Positions 46,766 to 57,245 of a DNA stretch of 60,000 nt are shown one piece after another (the first letter of the stretch is position 1; every line of letters starts with the position of its first letter). Below the pieces are notes generated by a model, which saw only the letters and a list, made by a program, of their open reading frames with translations, was not told where the DNA came from and did no database searches. A program made the position numbers and the translations under genes. The DNA comes from Antedon mediterranea (Eukaryota; Echinodermata; Crinoidea; Comatulida; Antedonidae): assembly GCF_964355755.1 (NCBI RefSeq), contig NC_092673.1, positions 29,271,001 to 29,331,000 on the forward strand. The letters run 5' to 3'.

Positions 46766-47510
46766 TCATGAAGATATAAATCAAAATTGTTTTTTTTCTT
46801 GATCCTTCTAGCAAAATATTTATTATATAATTATGAATTTTAATGGAAATAGCAAAAGCTATCTATGTAATGGCTGTGACCATTGCAGAGAAATAGGTGG
46901 GTCATTCCATCTCAGATCACCCAATGAGTTAAACCCTACCTCTTCCAATTTCGATGAAATTTGGTATATGGGTGATTCATAGCAATTAAAGCCAAAATTT
47001 CAAATTTTAACTTTATCAGACCAACGGTTTTCAAGATATCGCAATTTCAATTTTCGGTTTTTATGCAAAAAAGGGCGCGTCCGCCACGTTTCAAAGAGCT
47101 GTATCTCGGGAACTATAGGTTCGATTTTAAAAGCAAAGGTATTTTTGTAAAGGGGAGACCATAAGGAATCTAAATATACTAATTGTGTGTGTTTTATGTT
47201 AATTTTAAGTTGAATAAAACTTTGACATATATTTTGACCTTGAAATTTCCCCCGTGGAACACGCCCGTTTTGTTGGTGACTATCATGAAAAATGTAGCCC
47301 AACGTGTCAACTACAACATATAAAAAAATTGGAGGGGTTTTTTTCTTTGTTTCCATGAAATTACAATTTGAAGTTGACATACCTCTTCCTTTTAGTGTAT
47401 TTTTGGTGTCTGTCCATGCATTACTTCAATGTCAATTTGATGTATTCCAAAATTAATTTTATTTACAAACTAAATATTATTATAATGTTACAATTGTCTA
47501 TGTCTGGCCT

Positions 47511-48675
47511 TTACTCCTTGTCATCTGGACAATTCAAACAGTATTTAGAAATGTTGTGGCGATCATTTTGGGAAATACTGTAATTCCTAGTCGAAGCGGA
47601 TTTTATAAACGGAGAGGCTATAATACAATGTACATTTGATTCAGGAATCCAACAACAGTCTTCTTTGGACGGCCAATAAAAGGTTTTCGCTGACCCATGA
47701 GGATGCATAAATTTAATTTGAAAATCCCCAAACTCTTCTGCGAGTGAGACATCCACCACCAAACCAATCCATGGGACACCATCATAACTACAGCACACAA
47801 AATTCTGAATTCTAATAATGGTGGGTTGTGTATCAGCAACAATTTCATTTTCATCACTGAAAGATTCTTGAATCACTACCACATCCGGAGGGTTTATCTG
47901 GGTACTTTGTAGACCTGCATCTGTGCCAGAGAAACGGGAACAAAGCGATGATATTGTAATGTACCCTTGATGGTCTGGGCGAGGTTGAATCTCGGCTTTA
48001 TTTCTTTTTCCACAGTAGATACCTCATCTATTCCCACATGAAAAAAGTTGATGCCTGGAATGTCCATATGAGCGAGTCATATGGCCGAGCGGTTAAGGCA
48101 GGGGCGCCGTTTACCGTACCTAAAAGAGCCAACAACAACATCGGCAAGGGTTCGAGGCCGACTCGCTCCGTTCTGGTGGTGGAACAAGTCTTCTCGGATA
48201 AGGACTATAAACCGTAGGTCCAGTGTACACAGTTATAACATGTGTGTACTTTAAAGAACCCAGTTCATTATTCGAAAAAGAGTAGGGGGTTACCCCGGTG
48301 AACTGGTTCACACAATAGCCCCTGTATCAGGGGGATTACCACCTATCTGATAGGACAGTGATTAATTCACCATTGATAATCCTTGGCCACATTGCCTAAA
48401 GACATAAAATAAAAATAAAAAATTACACAGTAGTCGAACATACTGAGAGATGTGATAATATGACATTCAGTCAAACGCTGTAAGCTTCTCTTAGTGACAA
48501 GCCTCTTAACTGTTCCACCTATGCCATCAAACGCACTCTTGCCATGTGATGTAGCGAAAAAATTCCACTCGGCGTCTAAACCAAAATCTTCCTGGTGGTG
48601 GCAAAGGTTAATAAAGTTATATTTGTTTTTGTATTGGCCGCCACATCCATCTGTGAAATAATGAACTTTTTTCAT
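47511..48675 (-). pseudogene. Transposase-like gene remnant inside the 46.9-49.5 kb element
   Basis: The N-terminal part (48,675 downwards) reads VHYFTDGCGGQYKNKYNF, INLCHHQEDFGLDAEWNFF, ATSHGKSAFDGIGGTVKRL. After the SINE the frame resumes near 48,066 with PGINFFHVGIDEV and IKGTLQYHRFVPVSLAQMQV. One frame change then leads to SYDGVPWIGLVVDV, EFGDFQIKFMHPHGSAKTF, YWPSKEDCCWIPESN. I recall similar conserved segments in uncharacterised proteins of many invertebrates. Conserved Asp and Glu (FTDG, DFGLDAEW) would suit a DDE/RNase H-like nuclease, which is inference. The SINE, the frame change and the lack of a full start make this copy dead. Confidence 0.7.
48067..48350 (+). mobile_element. SINE family D copy (tRNA-Leu-like head) inserted in the transposon
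   Basis: GAGCGAGTC...GACTCGCTC forms a 7-bp acceptor-like stem, TGGCCGAGCGGTTAAGGC is a box A of leucine/serine-tRNA type, and GGTTCGAGGCC is a box B. The body runs to CAGGGGGATTACCACCTAT. The insertion splits the transposase-like frame. Confidence 0.8.
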
Positions 48676-49601
48676 GGTTGGTAGTTTTGTTTTTATATAG
48701 GGGATGACAACCTTTAAAAAGACCTATACAGTTAACTGTTGTATGTTCTCTGCAATCACTTATTATGCATATGTTAATGTGCATAATAACATAGTAAGGA
48801 CACTAAACTATGTGTCAAAATTGATTTGAAAAGTATGTGAGTTACCCAGTATTTCTCATATCAAAATATATCTACTGTTTAAGTGGGCCTGATGAGAAAG
48901 CGTAACAATAAGACACCTTAACAGTTAGTGTTCACACTGTGTATAAAGTATAACAACACCAAAAATACACTAAAAGGAAGAGGTATGTCAACTTCAAATT
49001 GTAATTTCATGGAAACAAACCAAAAAACCCCTCCAATTTTTTTATATGTTGTAGTTGACACGTAGGGCTACATTTTTCGTGATAGTCACCAACAAATCGG
49101 GCGTGTTCCACGGGGTCAATTTCAAGGTCAAAATATATGTCAAAGTTTTATTCAACTTAAAATTAACATAAAACACACACAATTAGTATATTTAGGTTCC
49201 TTATGGTCTCCCCTTTACAAAAATACCTTTGTTTTTAAAATCGAACCTATAGTTCCCGAGATACAGCTCTTTGAAACGTAGCGGCCGCGCGCTTTTTTGC
49301 GTAAAAACCGAAAATTGAAATTGCGATATCTCGAAAACCGTTGGTCTGATAAAGTTAAAATTTGAAATTTTGGCTTTAATTGCTATGAATCACCCATATA
49401 CCAAATTTCATCAAAATTGGAAGAGGTAGGGTTTAAAATTCCATTTTTTTTGGGTGAACTGAGATGGAATGACCCAGGTGTAAGTGTACAACAATTTTTA
49501 AATATAAATTTTCTGTTCCAACAATACATAGTCAAATGGCTGAAGAGGTAATAATGGGTGTCCCACACTGAAAGAAATGGGAATATTAGTCAGGTGGTTT
49601 T

Positions 49602-49740
49602 AAGCTTTGTCTATTAAAATTTATGTGACAAAAAAATGTGATGTGCCCATATGTGGACATGATGATGTCATATCACAACCATATTTTGGTATATCACATT
49701 TTTTTTTGGTCAAACTAGTTTGATAGTGTAGACAGAGCTC
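49602..49740. mobile_element. MITE family A copy 10
   Basis: AAGCTTTGTCTATTAAAA to GTTTGATAGTGTAGACAGAGCT, 126 bases to the right of the transposon end. Confidence 0.85.
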
Positions 49741-50076
49741 AAGATGCGAAAGAAGACAAAGGTTAGTCTTTTATAAATATAGCTATTAATGGAGAAAATA
49801 TGGGAGATTTTTAGAATATGTATCCTCGCCTACAAATAATCACGCTATAGTACTTACTGTGACTGATATACAGACATTACTCAGCAACAAGTGAAACTGC
49901 CAATCCTAACATTAAATCAATTGTACAACATGATTAGTGGTAACATTTGTGTGTGACAGTTTAACTTAATTTTCAATCTGTCATCCCGTACATTGAACCA
50001 TTGACCTCTCACTGGATCAGTTAGATCTCAAATTTTAAATTGCGCCAGTTGTTACCATCCATTTTTACGGAAACTA

Positions 50077-50104
50077 TACTACTACTACTACTACTACTAC
50101 TACA
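50077..50104. repeat. (ACT)n microsatellite
   Basis: About nine ACT repeats. Confidence 0.9.
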
Positions 50105-53100
50105 TGTATGTTTAGATTTTCCCTGTTTTTTGCATGTCGTAGTTTGTTAGTGAGCATCTGCTGACAATGTCAAACCAAGAACAGAAAACAACAGGTTAAT
50201 TGCGCGCCAGACAATGGTATCCGGTCAATACTGTACATTTATTGATGCGTATTATGTACCGGATAGTGATGGCAAAGGGATGCGCTTGTGCTCTATAGTC
50301 TAGATTAGTCACTCACTTGTGGTTAACTACTTTGAAATGACGGAAACAATTGGTAACGTCCATCTTTGTTGTAAACACAACATACATGTTGTTCTTCATG
50401 TATCTGTTATCAATCTTTTTTGTAGCTTTCCCAATTTATAGGTAACTTTTTTTGTTGTCAGCGTTGGATTATCTAAACGTCGTCGTTTCTGGTTTATCTT
50501 GTGGTGGTCCAGTTAGTACCTAATTTGTAAGTAAGTTAATTAGTTTATTACTCAATCTGTTTGCATTAAACAATACCTCATAGCACCATTCGTTATTTTA
50601 ATTTTATGTTAATTAAAGAAGATTTAGATTCGCAACCACCTAGGAATGTGTCCAAGTTGTTGTCCAGCTCTGTACATTTTTTCGTGACACTCATATCCCC
50701 TAAACCACAGCACATGTCAAACTTATACAAATAGTACCTCCATGTAATATATGTCATAGGTCAACACAAAATTGAAAGTTCTATGTTACTTCGTCAGGAG
50801 CATTAACATTTTATACTGTACAGTACGTGCTCATTATGATTTAAAGTGGTTAGGAGTTGAAAACTGTTCTGTGTATTCCGTTTTAATAATAGCATACATC
50901 AAGAGGCATGCTTATTAATTTCAAAAGATATTCTGATTAATAAACATATTTATAGAGTTCACTAACACATTTCTTGGTTTGTCTGATCACTGGGATTATT
51001 AGCAATAAATTATTGTATAAAATCTCTTTGTGAATGTAAGCACATTGATTGACATGTGTGGATCTAGGCTCGCTAGCACTTGGTAGCGAATGCAACAGGT
51101 TCAACGTATGATTCGTGCCAAGTAACATTACATATACCTCAGGTGTTATTTAAAAGGCTTTAGTGGATTTGAAATGATTGAAGAATAGACTGTATGCTTT
51201 GACGTTAAAGTCAATCAATGTATTTCATGTCATATTTATAAAGTACATAGCTTTAAGAAATCTAGACATTCACGCCCCAATGTTTGATAAACGACAGCAA
51301 TAGAACTCTTTTTTTTGGTCTGTAGTGTAATCATCATCCTGTCATTTCATACAATACCTTAAAATATTGTTTAAAATACTGAATTTGATTTGCTGTATAG
51401 AAATGAAGTGAGTGGATAGTTTGAAATGTTTCTAATGCTTATCATCTAAAAGTGCAATATAACACCTAACCATTAAATAGACTGAAATAATGCATGGCAT
51501 AGATACACAAACTTCTCAACTCTCCTGATAATTGTGATAGTCTCTTGATACTTGTAGTGTCATCTTCCGTACATTTCAATCTCCCGATTTTTTAGATAAA
51601 CAAAAAATATTGTCAACAATTTACAATTTCTACTAAGCTCTAGAGAAATGAATATAAAACACATCAGTCGTTTATACATTGTTTAATACGTGAAATAATG
51701 GTTAGGCTCCGCATTTTCCTCCTTTGGCATGGCTAACATGTGTGTTATAAATATCTCAGCTTGAATAACGAATAACTGGAGAAGATTACTTTAAAATGGA
51801 GATTAAAAACAAATTATTGCTTCGAGGTTTCTATAAATAACAGAACCTCATTGGAATTTAAAATATCTTCTTAGAAATTAAAGGTTTATTTTTATCTTCG
51901 CTGATATATAGCTAATGTTAAATAAGAACCAACTTAGTAGTACTAATTAGCAGCTATCACATGTAGTAGTAATTTAGTTTACAGTATATTAAAAATGTTG
52001 AATTAATACTTGTGTCATTTATCAAGCAACCTGCGCTATATGAATGAGCTTTTAAAAGGAAGTCTTAAATTTGTTATCTTTTTTATTACAATTTTAATAA
52101 AAGGCATTTGAGGTGAATTTCTATATTTAATAAAAATTCTCCCAGTTGGCCTGTTAAATTTCCATTTTAGCAATATTTGGAAAGTTGTTGCCAAAACCTT
52201 AATCCATTGATCCTATGAACGTGATGATTTCTAAAATTATAAGAGATTAAGTGTACTTAAATTTGGAATGACTTTCTGTATGGTTACATTTCAATGATTG
52301 AATATAATGTAGATATGTTTGTTTTTATTTTCTTACTCAATAGACCAAAACATTGTTGATCGTTTTCATACAAACTCTGAACCACGCAATAATATTAATA
52401 GACCAGTCGGATCTGGAGGCAGGTGTCACTTTTCTGCAGAATTTTCCAAACCAACTTTTTCTAGTGCATTTTTTGACGTAGATTACGAATCTGGTTGTTG
52501 ATCGGACTAACGTGGGGGCTTTTTAAAGATATAAACGTTTAAAATCTTGATTTTTGAGAGCCGAAATTAATCAAAATAAAACAAATTTAGACAATAGAGG
52601 GCGCACTTTCTACATAATTATGAGTAAATTGGATTAAAAAAGACTTCGTTGCTGTTAATTTTATTCACGTAAATGTGAAACTAATTTATAAATCTGATCG
52701 GTTTTATATGCTGAAATTGTTTTAGTAATACACTGTGTAGTATAAAGTTAGTTAGAACTTTTCATTTTCGCGTTTTCAGTGATCAAAAATGATATTGTCT
52801 AGGCCCGAATATGAATGCTTCCAGCGTACGACGTATGTAAACAAAGGACGTTTAAACCGCGATGACCGCATATAAAGTTCGCTCAAGTGAATAGTGGGTA
52901 GGCTTTTACTAGCCTAGCGTATTGTGACCGTATGCATGAAACATCTTTCTCTAGCTTATTTTGCATGCAGCGCTAGCTTTACATAAACATGTGTACTACT
53001 GTTTTTAAATTTTTTCCCCCGATTTTTAGGTGGTGTAAGGGCCTAGAACTTATATTATTATTACTGACAGGCTTCTAGAGTAGGCCACTACTATACTACT

Positions 53101-53869
53101 AGGCCTAGTACTGGTGTAGAACTAGCTGGCATAATAATAGCGTAGGTGTAGATGTATTATGGTGTCGTGTGTGTAGTCTTACAGCTAAAACATTTATTTT
53201 TGTATACATAAATCTAATAAATGCTGTGTACTACTACCCGTATATTCAGCTGATTATAACAATACATTCAGCAACCCTATCAACCAACGATTTCTCACAG
53301 GTGACATCATTGTTCAGGTGGAAACATTGTGAAAATACTACAACGATATTGAATGTATTATTTATTACGAAAGCTGCATCTAGCATGAACATATTTCCTC
53401 TCTGACTGAGATCATGTTTTAAACAATAAAAGAAAATAAGGTTGCCCTAAAGAACTAGCTGTAGAAAATCACATAAAACAATGTTTCTCTGTCCCTGAAC
53501 CAACATAATTCCAATAAACATGGCTATATCATACCAAATGTATTCTACAAAATAAACAGCCAGCATCATATAATAATTATGGTTTAAAATGTCAAAGACC
53601 AACTGATAAATGTGGAATTTGCGTGTATGGTGGTTTGATTCCATAATAGTAATACTGTATTTTGATGATGAACTATTGCATTTTCTATGTATATGTACAG
53701 GCGCGTAGCCAGAGGGGTTTTTATGGTTCGGGCAAACCCCCATTCCCGACATGCCCAATACCTCACCCTCATCTCTGAAAATCCTCCAAATACGTGCCCC
53801 ACACAGTACAAAAGGTTAATTTGAAAAATTCGTTCGTGAATAACTCGATACCTTCTTCACTGTATGAGC

Positions 53870-55050
53870 GTATGTCGAGCGATACGTGTCTGTAAATTTA
53901 CGAGTTGCAAATGAATTGCCGATTTTCACCTGAAATCCCTGGATGTAACATGATATTGATGCGTGTATCGTACTCATAAAGTGAGCTGGGGCACGAACGA
54001 TTCGTACAAAGGACACCGCCAGACAATAGCGTACGTACCTATATTGTTTAGATCACGGCAGTCAGCATGCATAAAGTATACCGTAAATCTTCTAATTGTA
54101 ACCCTGGGTTATTATATTATTCTTTGATTGTTTTTTAGGGTGGGTTACTACTAGAAGGGGATTACTATTAGAGTAGTGGGTTACTATTACTTGAAAATAG
54201 TAACCCACCCCAACTATTCCGGTCAGCAGCTCATAGCAAAATAATAAAACAGTACGGATAAACACATTTGTTTGAACAGAACTAACTATCTAACTAACTT
54301 ATAAACTCAAAAACACTCAATCCTTCCCCACACCCGAGATCAACATGCATTATCTCCTTATTACTATCAGAGTAGTGGGTTGTTATTATTATAGATTGAC
54401 TATTGACTGGGTTACACTATTACTATTAAAAGGAGGGTTACTATTATTAGAGTGTGGGTTACTATTAGAAGATTGATTAATATTTAATTTCTTCAAATTG
54501 CTGTAAATAAATATAGGTAGAGCTATAATAAGCATTGAATTTGCCTTCTCACACAAAGTGCTTTTTTGGGGGATTCCCCTAGACGTACGTACGTTCACAT
54601 TGAACTTGAACGCAAGTGAATGATCAAAAAAGGTACGAATACGATCGTTTTGCTCATTGGTAGCATGCTGCATGAGAGTGTCTTTTCCGACTAATTAGAG
54701 GTGCTATTTATCATGAATGTTATGTGCGAGAGTATACCATTTCCGGCCATCTAGAGGTGTCATTTAACCAAATTTGCTTCGCCCCTCCAGATTTAGGATG
54801 GCTTTTAGGTAAGGGTGGAATTAAACGACATTAAACTCATTACAAACGTATCAGATTAACATAATTCGTTTTTGCTGTAGCATACGTCGATACACAGTAC
54901 ATAACGTAACCGTCTGTAAACTTCGCCTGGAAAGTAATACTACGACACATTTTGGTCCCTGGATGGAATATGATATCACGCGTTTGGACACAACGTTGAA
55001 CGATTCGTACAAAGGGATACCGCCAGACAAGTGCGTACCTATTGTTTAAT
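53870..55050. repeat. Diverged direct repeat pair about 1.0 kb apart
   Basis: The block near 53,880-54,045 (CTGTAAATTTACG, CCCTGGATG.AA.ATGATAT, GAACGATTCGTACAAAGG, ACCGCCAGACAA.GCGTACGTACC) recurs at about 54,910-55,050. Between them lies the 54,086-54,474 element. Confidence 0.65.
54086..54474. mobile_element. MITE built from GGGTTACTATTA words
   Basis: The ends are AATCTTCTAATTGTAACCC and GGGTTACTATTAGAAGATT. Inside, GTGGGTTACTATT and AATAGTAACCCAC form a hairpin at 54,177-54,211, and further GGGTTACTATTA copies occur. Confidence 0.7.
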
Positions 55051-55363
55051 AGTTGGATAGCTGGCAATAATGAATGCATAATAGCCCTCCGACGTACTCG
55101 CGGTCAATGGAACGTCGCGGTTTTCTAGGCGCTGAGGCTACGAAGTGAACGCCAGCGATTTTTACAGTATTCCCCGACTCGACAAAAAGTACCTGTGTTC
55201 CCAGATATGGGAATAGGCTCCCCGACGAGGGGATAGAGCCCATGCGGATACACAGTTGATGATCTTAACCTGGATGTTTTACTATTTTCATGAGATTTAA
55301 AACATATTTTTTCTTAGAATATGCCAATTGCGCATTCTTTTGACATCATACTTTACTAACTTA

Positions 55364-55860
55364 TGACGTCATAGGTACGTTATATGGTAATTTAAATATT
55401 AATTGGAAAGTTTAATACCACATTTATATAGCGGCTATTCTGAATTTATGCTAATTAACCTTTTTGATGTCTGACCGTATCATGTTCATTTCAACAGGAA
55501 AATGTTAGAAAATTGTTTTCCTGCGGTTTCTACATTTTTTTAGCATAGGATAATGTCATTTAAGCAGTTATAACATAATATATGACGTCACAACTACCTT
55601 ATGACGTCATAGTTACGTCATATGGTAATTTAAATATGCTAGTTTGAAAGTTTAATGTCACATTTATATTTACTCGTAATGCACTTAGGTGGTCTAAAAC
55701 CAACCGTTGAGGAGATATGGGAACTTCAAATGGTAAATGGCGGCCATTTTGAATTTATGCCAATTAACCCACTTTCCGGTGTCCGATTTCGATAAATTTT
55801 GGATATGATGTTTATTTGGACTATATCAACTAGACAACACATTTCTGTTGCATTTAACAT
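55364..55860. repeat. Diverged direct repeat, period about 239 bp
   Basis: GACGTCATAGGTACGTTATATGG and TAATTTAAATAT..TTGGAAAGTTTAAT at 55,364 recur at 55,603; TTTTGAATTTATGCCAATTAACC recurs nearby. Just to the right is TGACCTTTGACCC (55,894-55,906), a DR1 site on the minus strand. Confidence 0.6.
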
Positions 55861-55893
55861 CTAAATGATTTCCTCTTCATAAAATGACTTATT

Positions 55894-55906
55894 TGACCTT
55901 TGACCC
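55894..55906 (-). promoter_or_regulatory. DR1-type nuclear receptor motif
   Basis: On the minus strand GGGTCA A AGGTCA. It lies in RXR intron 1 beside a dispersed repeat. Confidence 0.3.
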
Positions 55907-56264
55907 TTCATATCTCAAAAACGCCCCCTCCCCGTCGCGATCAACATTCATATTCGTATTCTACAGCCAAAATTACCCCAGAAAAAGTACATGAAGTAAA
56001 TTCTGCAAAAAGTGACACCTACACCTCAAATACGACTGGTCTATAACAATAAATTTAGATAATTAATAGAGTACAATGAATAGCATATAACGGCAGAGCA
56101 TCCAGATCACGAGGTATGAATGGTCCTGGACCTTGACGTGAATCTGATGGCAGAAGGGGGCCATAATTCTTGACGGTACTTTTGCATATATCTACAGTAC
56201 TATATTTATTTTTTGTTTTACATTTTTTTAGGCACATGGCAAAGGATTACCAATAGCAAATTTA

Positions 56265-56500
56265 TCAATAGGTGGTAATCCCCTGACGCAGAGGCTATGA
56301 AGCAGTTTATTGTGGTAACCCCTACTTGTCTGAAATGATGAACTAGGTTGCACAGGGTAAACTGTGTACACTATACCTACGGTTTATAGTCCTTAAACGA
56401 GTACAGTACTTGTTCCACTACCAGAACTAGAAGCGAGTCAACTTCGAACCCTTGTTTATATTGTTGGCTTATTTGGTACGGTAAATAGCGACCTAGTGGA
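56265..56500 (-). repeat. SINE family D copy (5' truncated)
   Basis: Inverse of the 48,067 copy: it starts ATAGGTGGTAATCCCCTG and passes GTGGTAACCCC, CTGTGTACAC, GGTTTATAGTCCTTA and GAGTCAACTTCGAACCC. Box B remains and the box A region is lost. Confidence 0.75.
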
Positions 56501-56934
56501 TTATCGGGAACATATCAATCATGGACTGTGCGACAAGAAAAACAAAGGAGAAAAGATGTAATTTATCTTTCTGAATACATGATTAAATATGAATTTTAAA
56601 TGATAAAAGTTACAAATATATTTTAAAATTATATATTCTTTATTTAAGATTTATTTTGTAACTTGTATGTAATCCCTTCAATTGTATTTTTTGTTGTTTT
56701 TGCAATGAAACTAAAACCTTGAAAATAGGTTGTTCTGAATAATTAACTTTCTGTAATGGCCTTAACAAAATGAAATCTGTGACATTTATATTTCTGTGTT
56801 TGAGGTCAAGGCTTTGCTTCTAATTTATTGTGTCTCTCTCAATTCAGCTTTTATATTGTGTTTAGGATAAGCATGATAAAGCATGATTTAGCCAATCAAA
56901 ACTACCAACTTAACAACGTAATTACAGTAAAACC

Positions 56935-57245
56935 CCACCTTTTAGGGAATCCTATTCAGGGGACACTCCTATTTAGGGGACACTCCTATTTTGGGAAATC
57001 CATATTCAAGAAACATTCCTGTTCAGTCGTGAGTACTATTCAGGGGACACTCCTATTTTGGGAAATCCATATTCAAGAAACATTCCTGTTCAGTCGTGAG
57101 TACTATTCAGGGGACACCCCTATTTAGGGGACACCCCTATTTTGGGAAATCCATATTCAAGAAACATTCCTGTTCAGTGGATACTCCTATTCAGGGGACA
57201 CCCCTATTTTGGGAAATCCATATTCAAAAAACTTGATACTTCTAA
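56935..57245. repeat. Tandem repeat of AGGGGACACTCCTATTT, unit about 67 bp plus shorter forms
   Basis: The unit TTTTGGGAAATCCATATTC then AAGAAACATTCCTGTTCAG and GGGGACACTCCTA repeats several times. The open frame at 56,828-57,127 is read-through of it. Confidence 0.9.

Larger units (their letters stand above)
46899..49475 (-). mobile_element. DNA transposon with ~0.5 kb terminal inverted repeats, interrupted by a SINE
   Basis: The ends are GGGTCATTCCATCTCAG and its inverse CTGAGATGGAATGACCC. The inverted arms run 46,899-47,409 and 48,956-49,475 with high similarity. AGGT flanks both sides (46,895-46,898 and 49,476-49,479), a possible 4-bp target duplication. Between the arms, on the minus strand, is a broken protein frame with features of a transposase. 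Coding order is from about 48,675 to 47,511. The superfamily is not assigned. Confidence 0.85.

Noticed and set aside
52319-52501. 60-residue frame with VGSGGRCHFSAEF, considered as an alternative RXR exon
   Set aside because: A splice acceptor-like sequence precedes it, but the stop comes without a clear donor and there is no RXR similarity.
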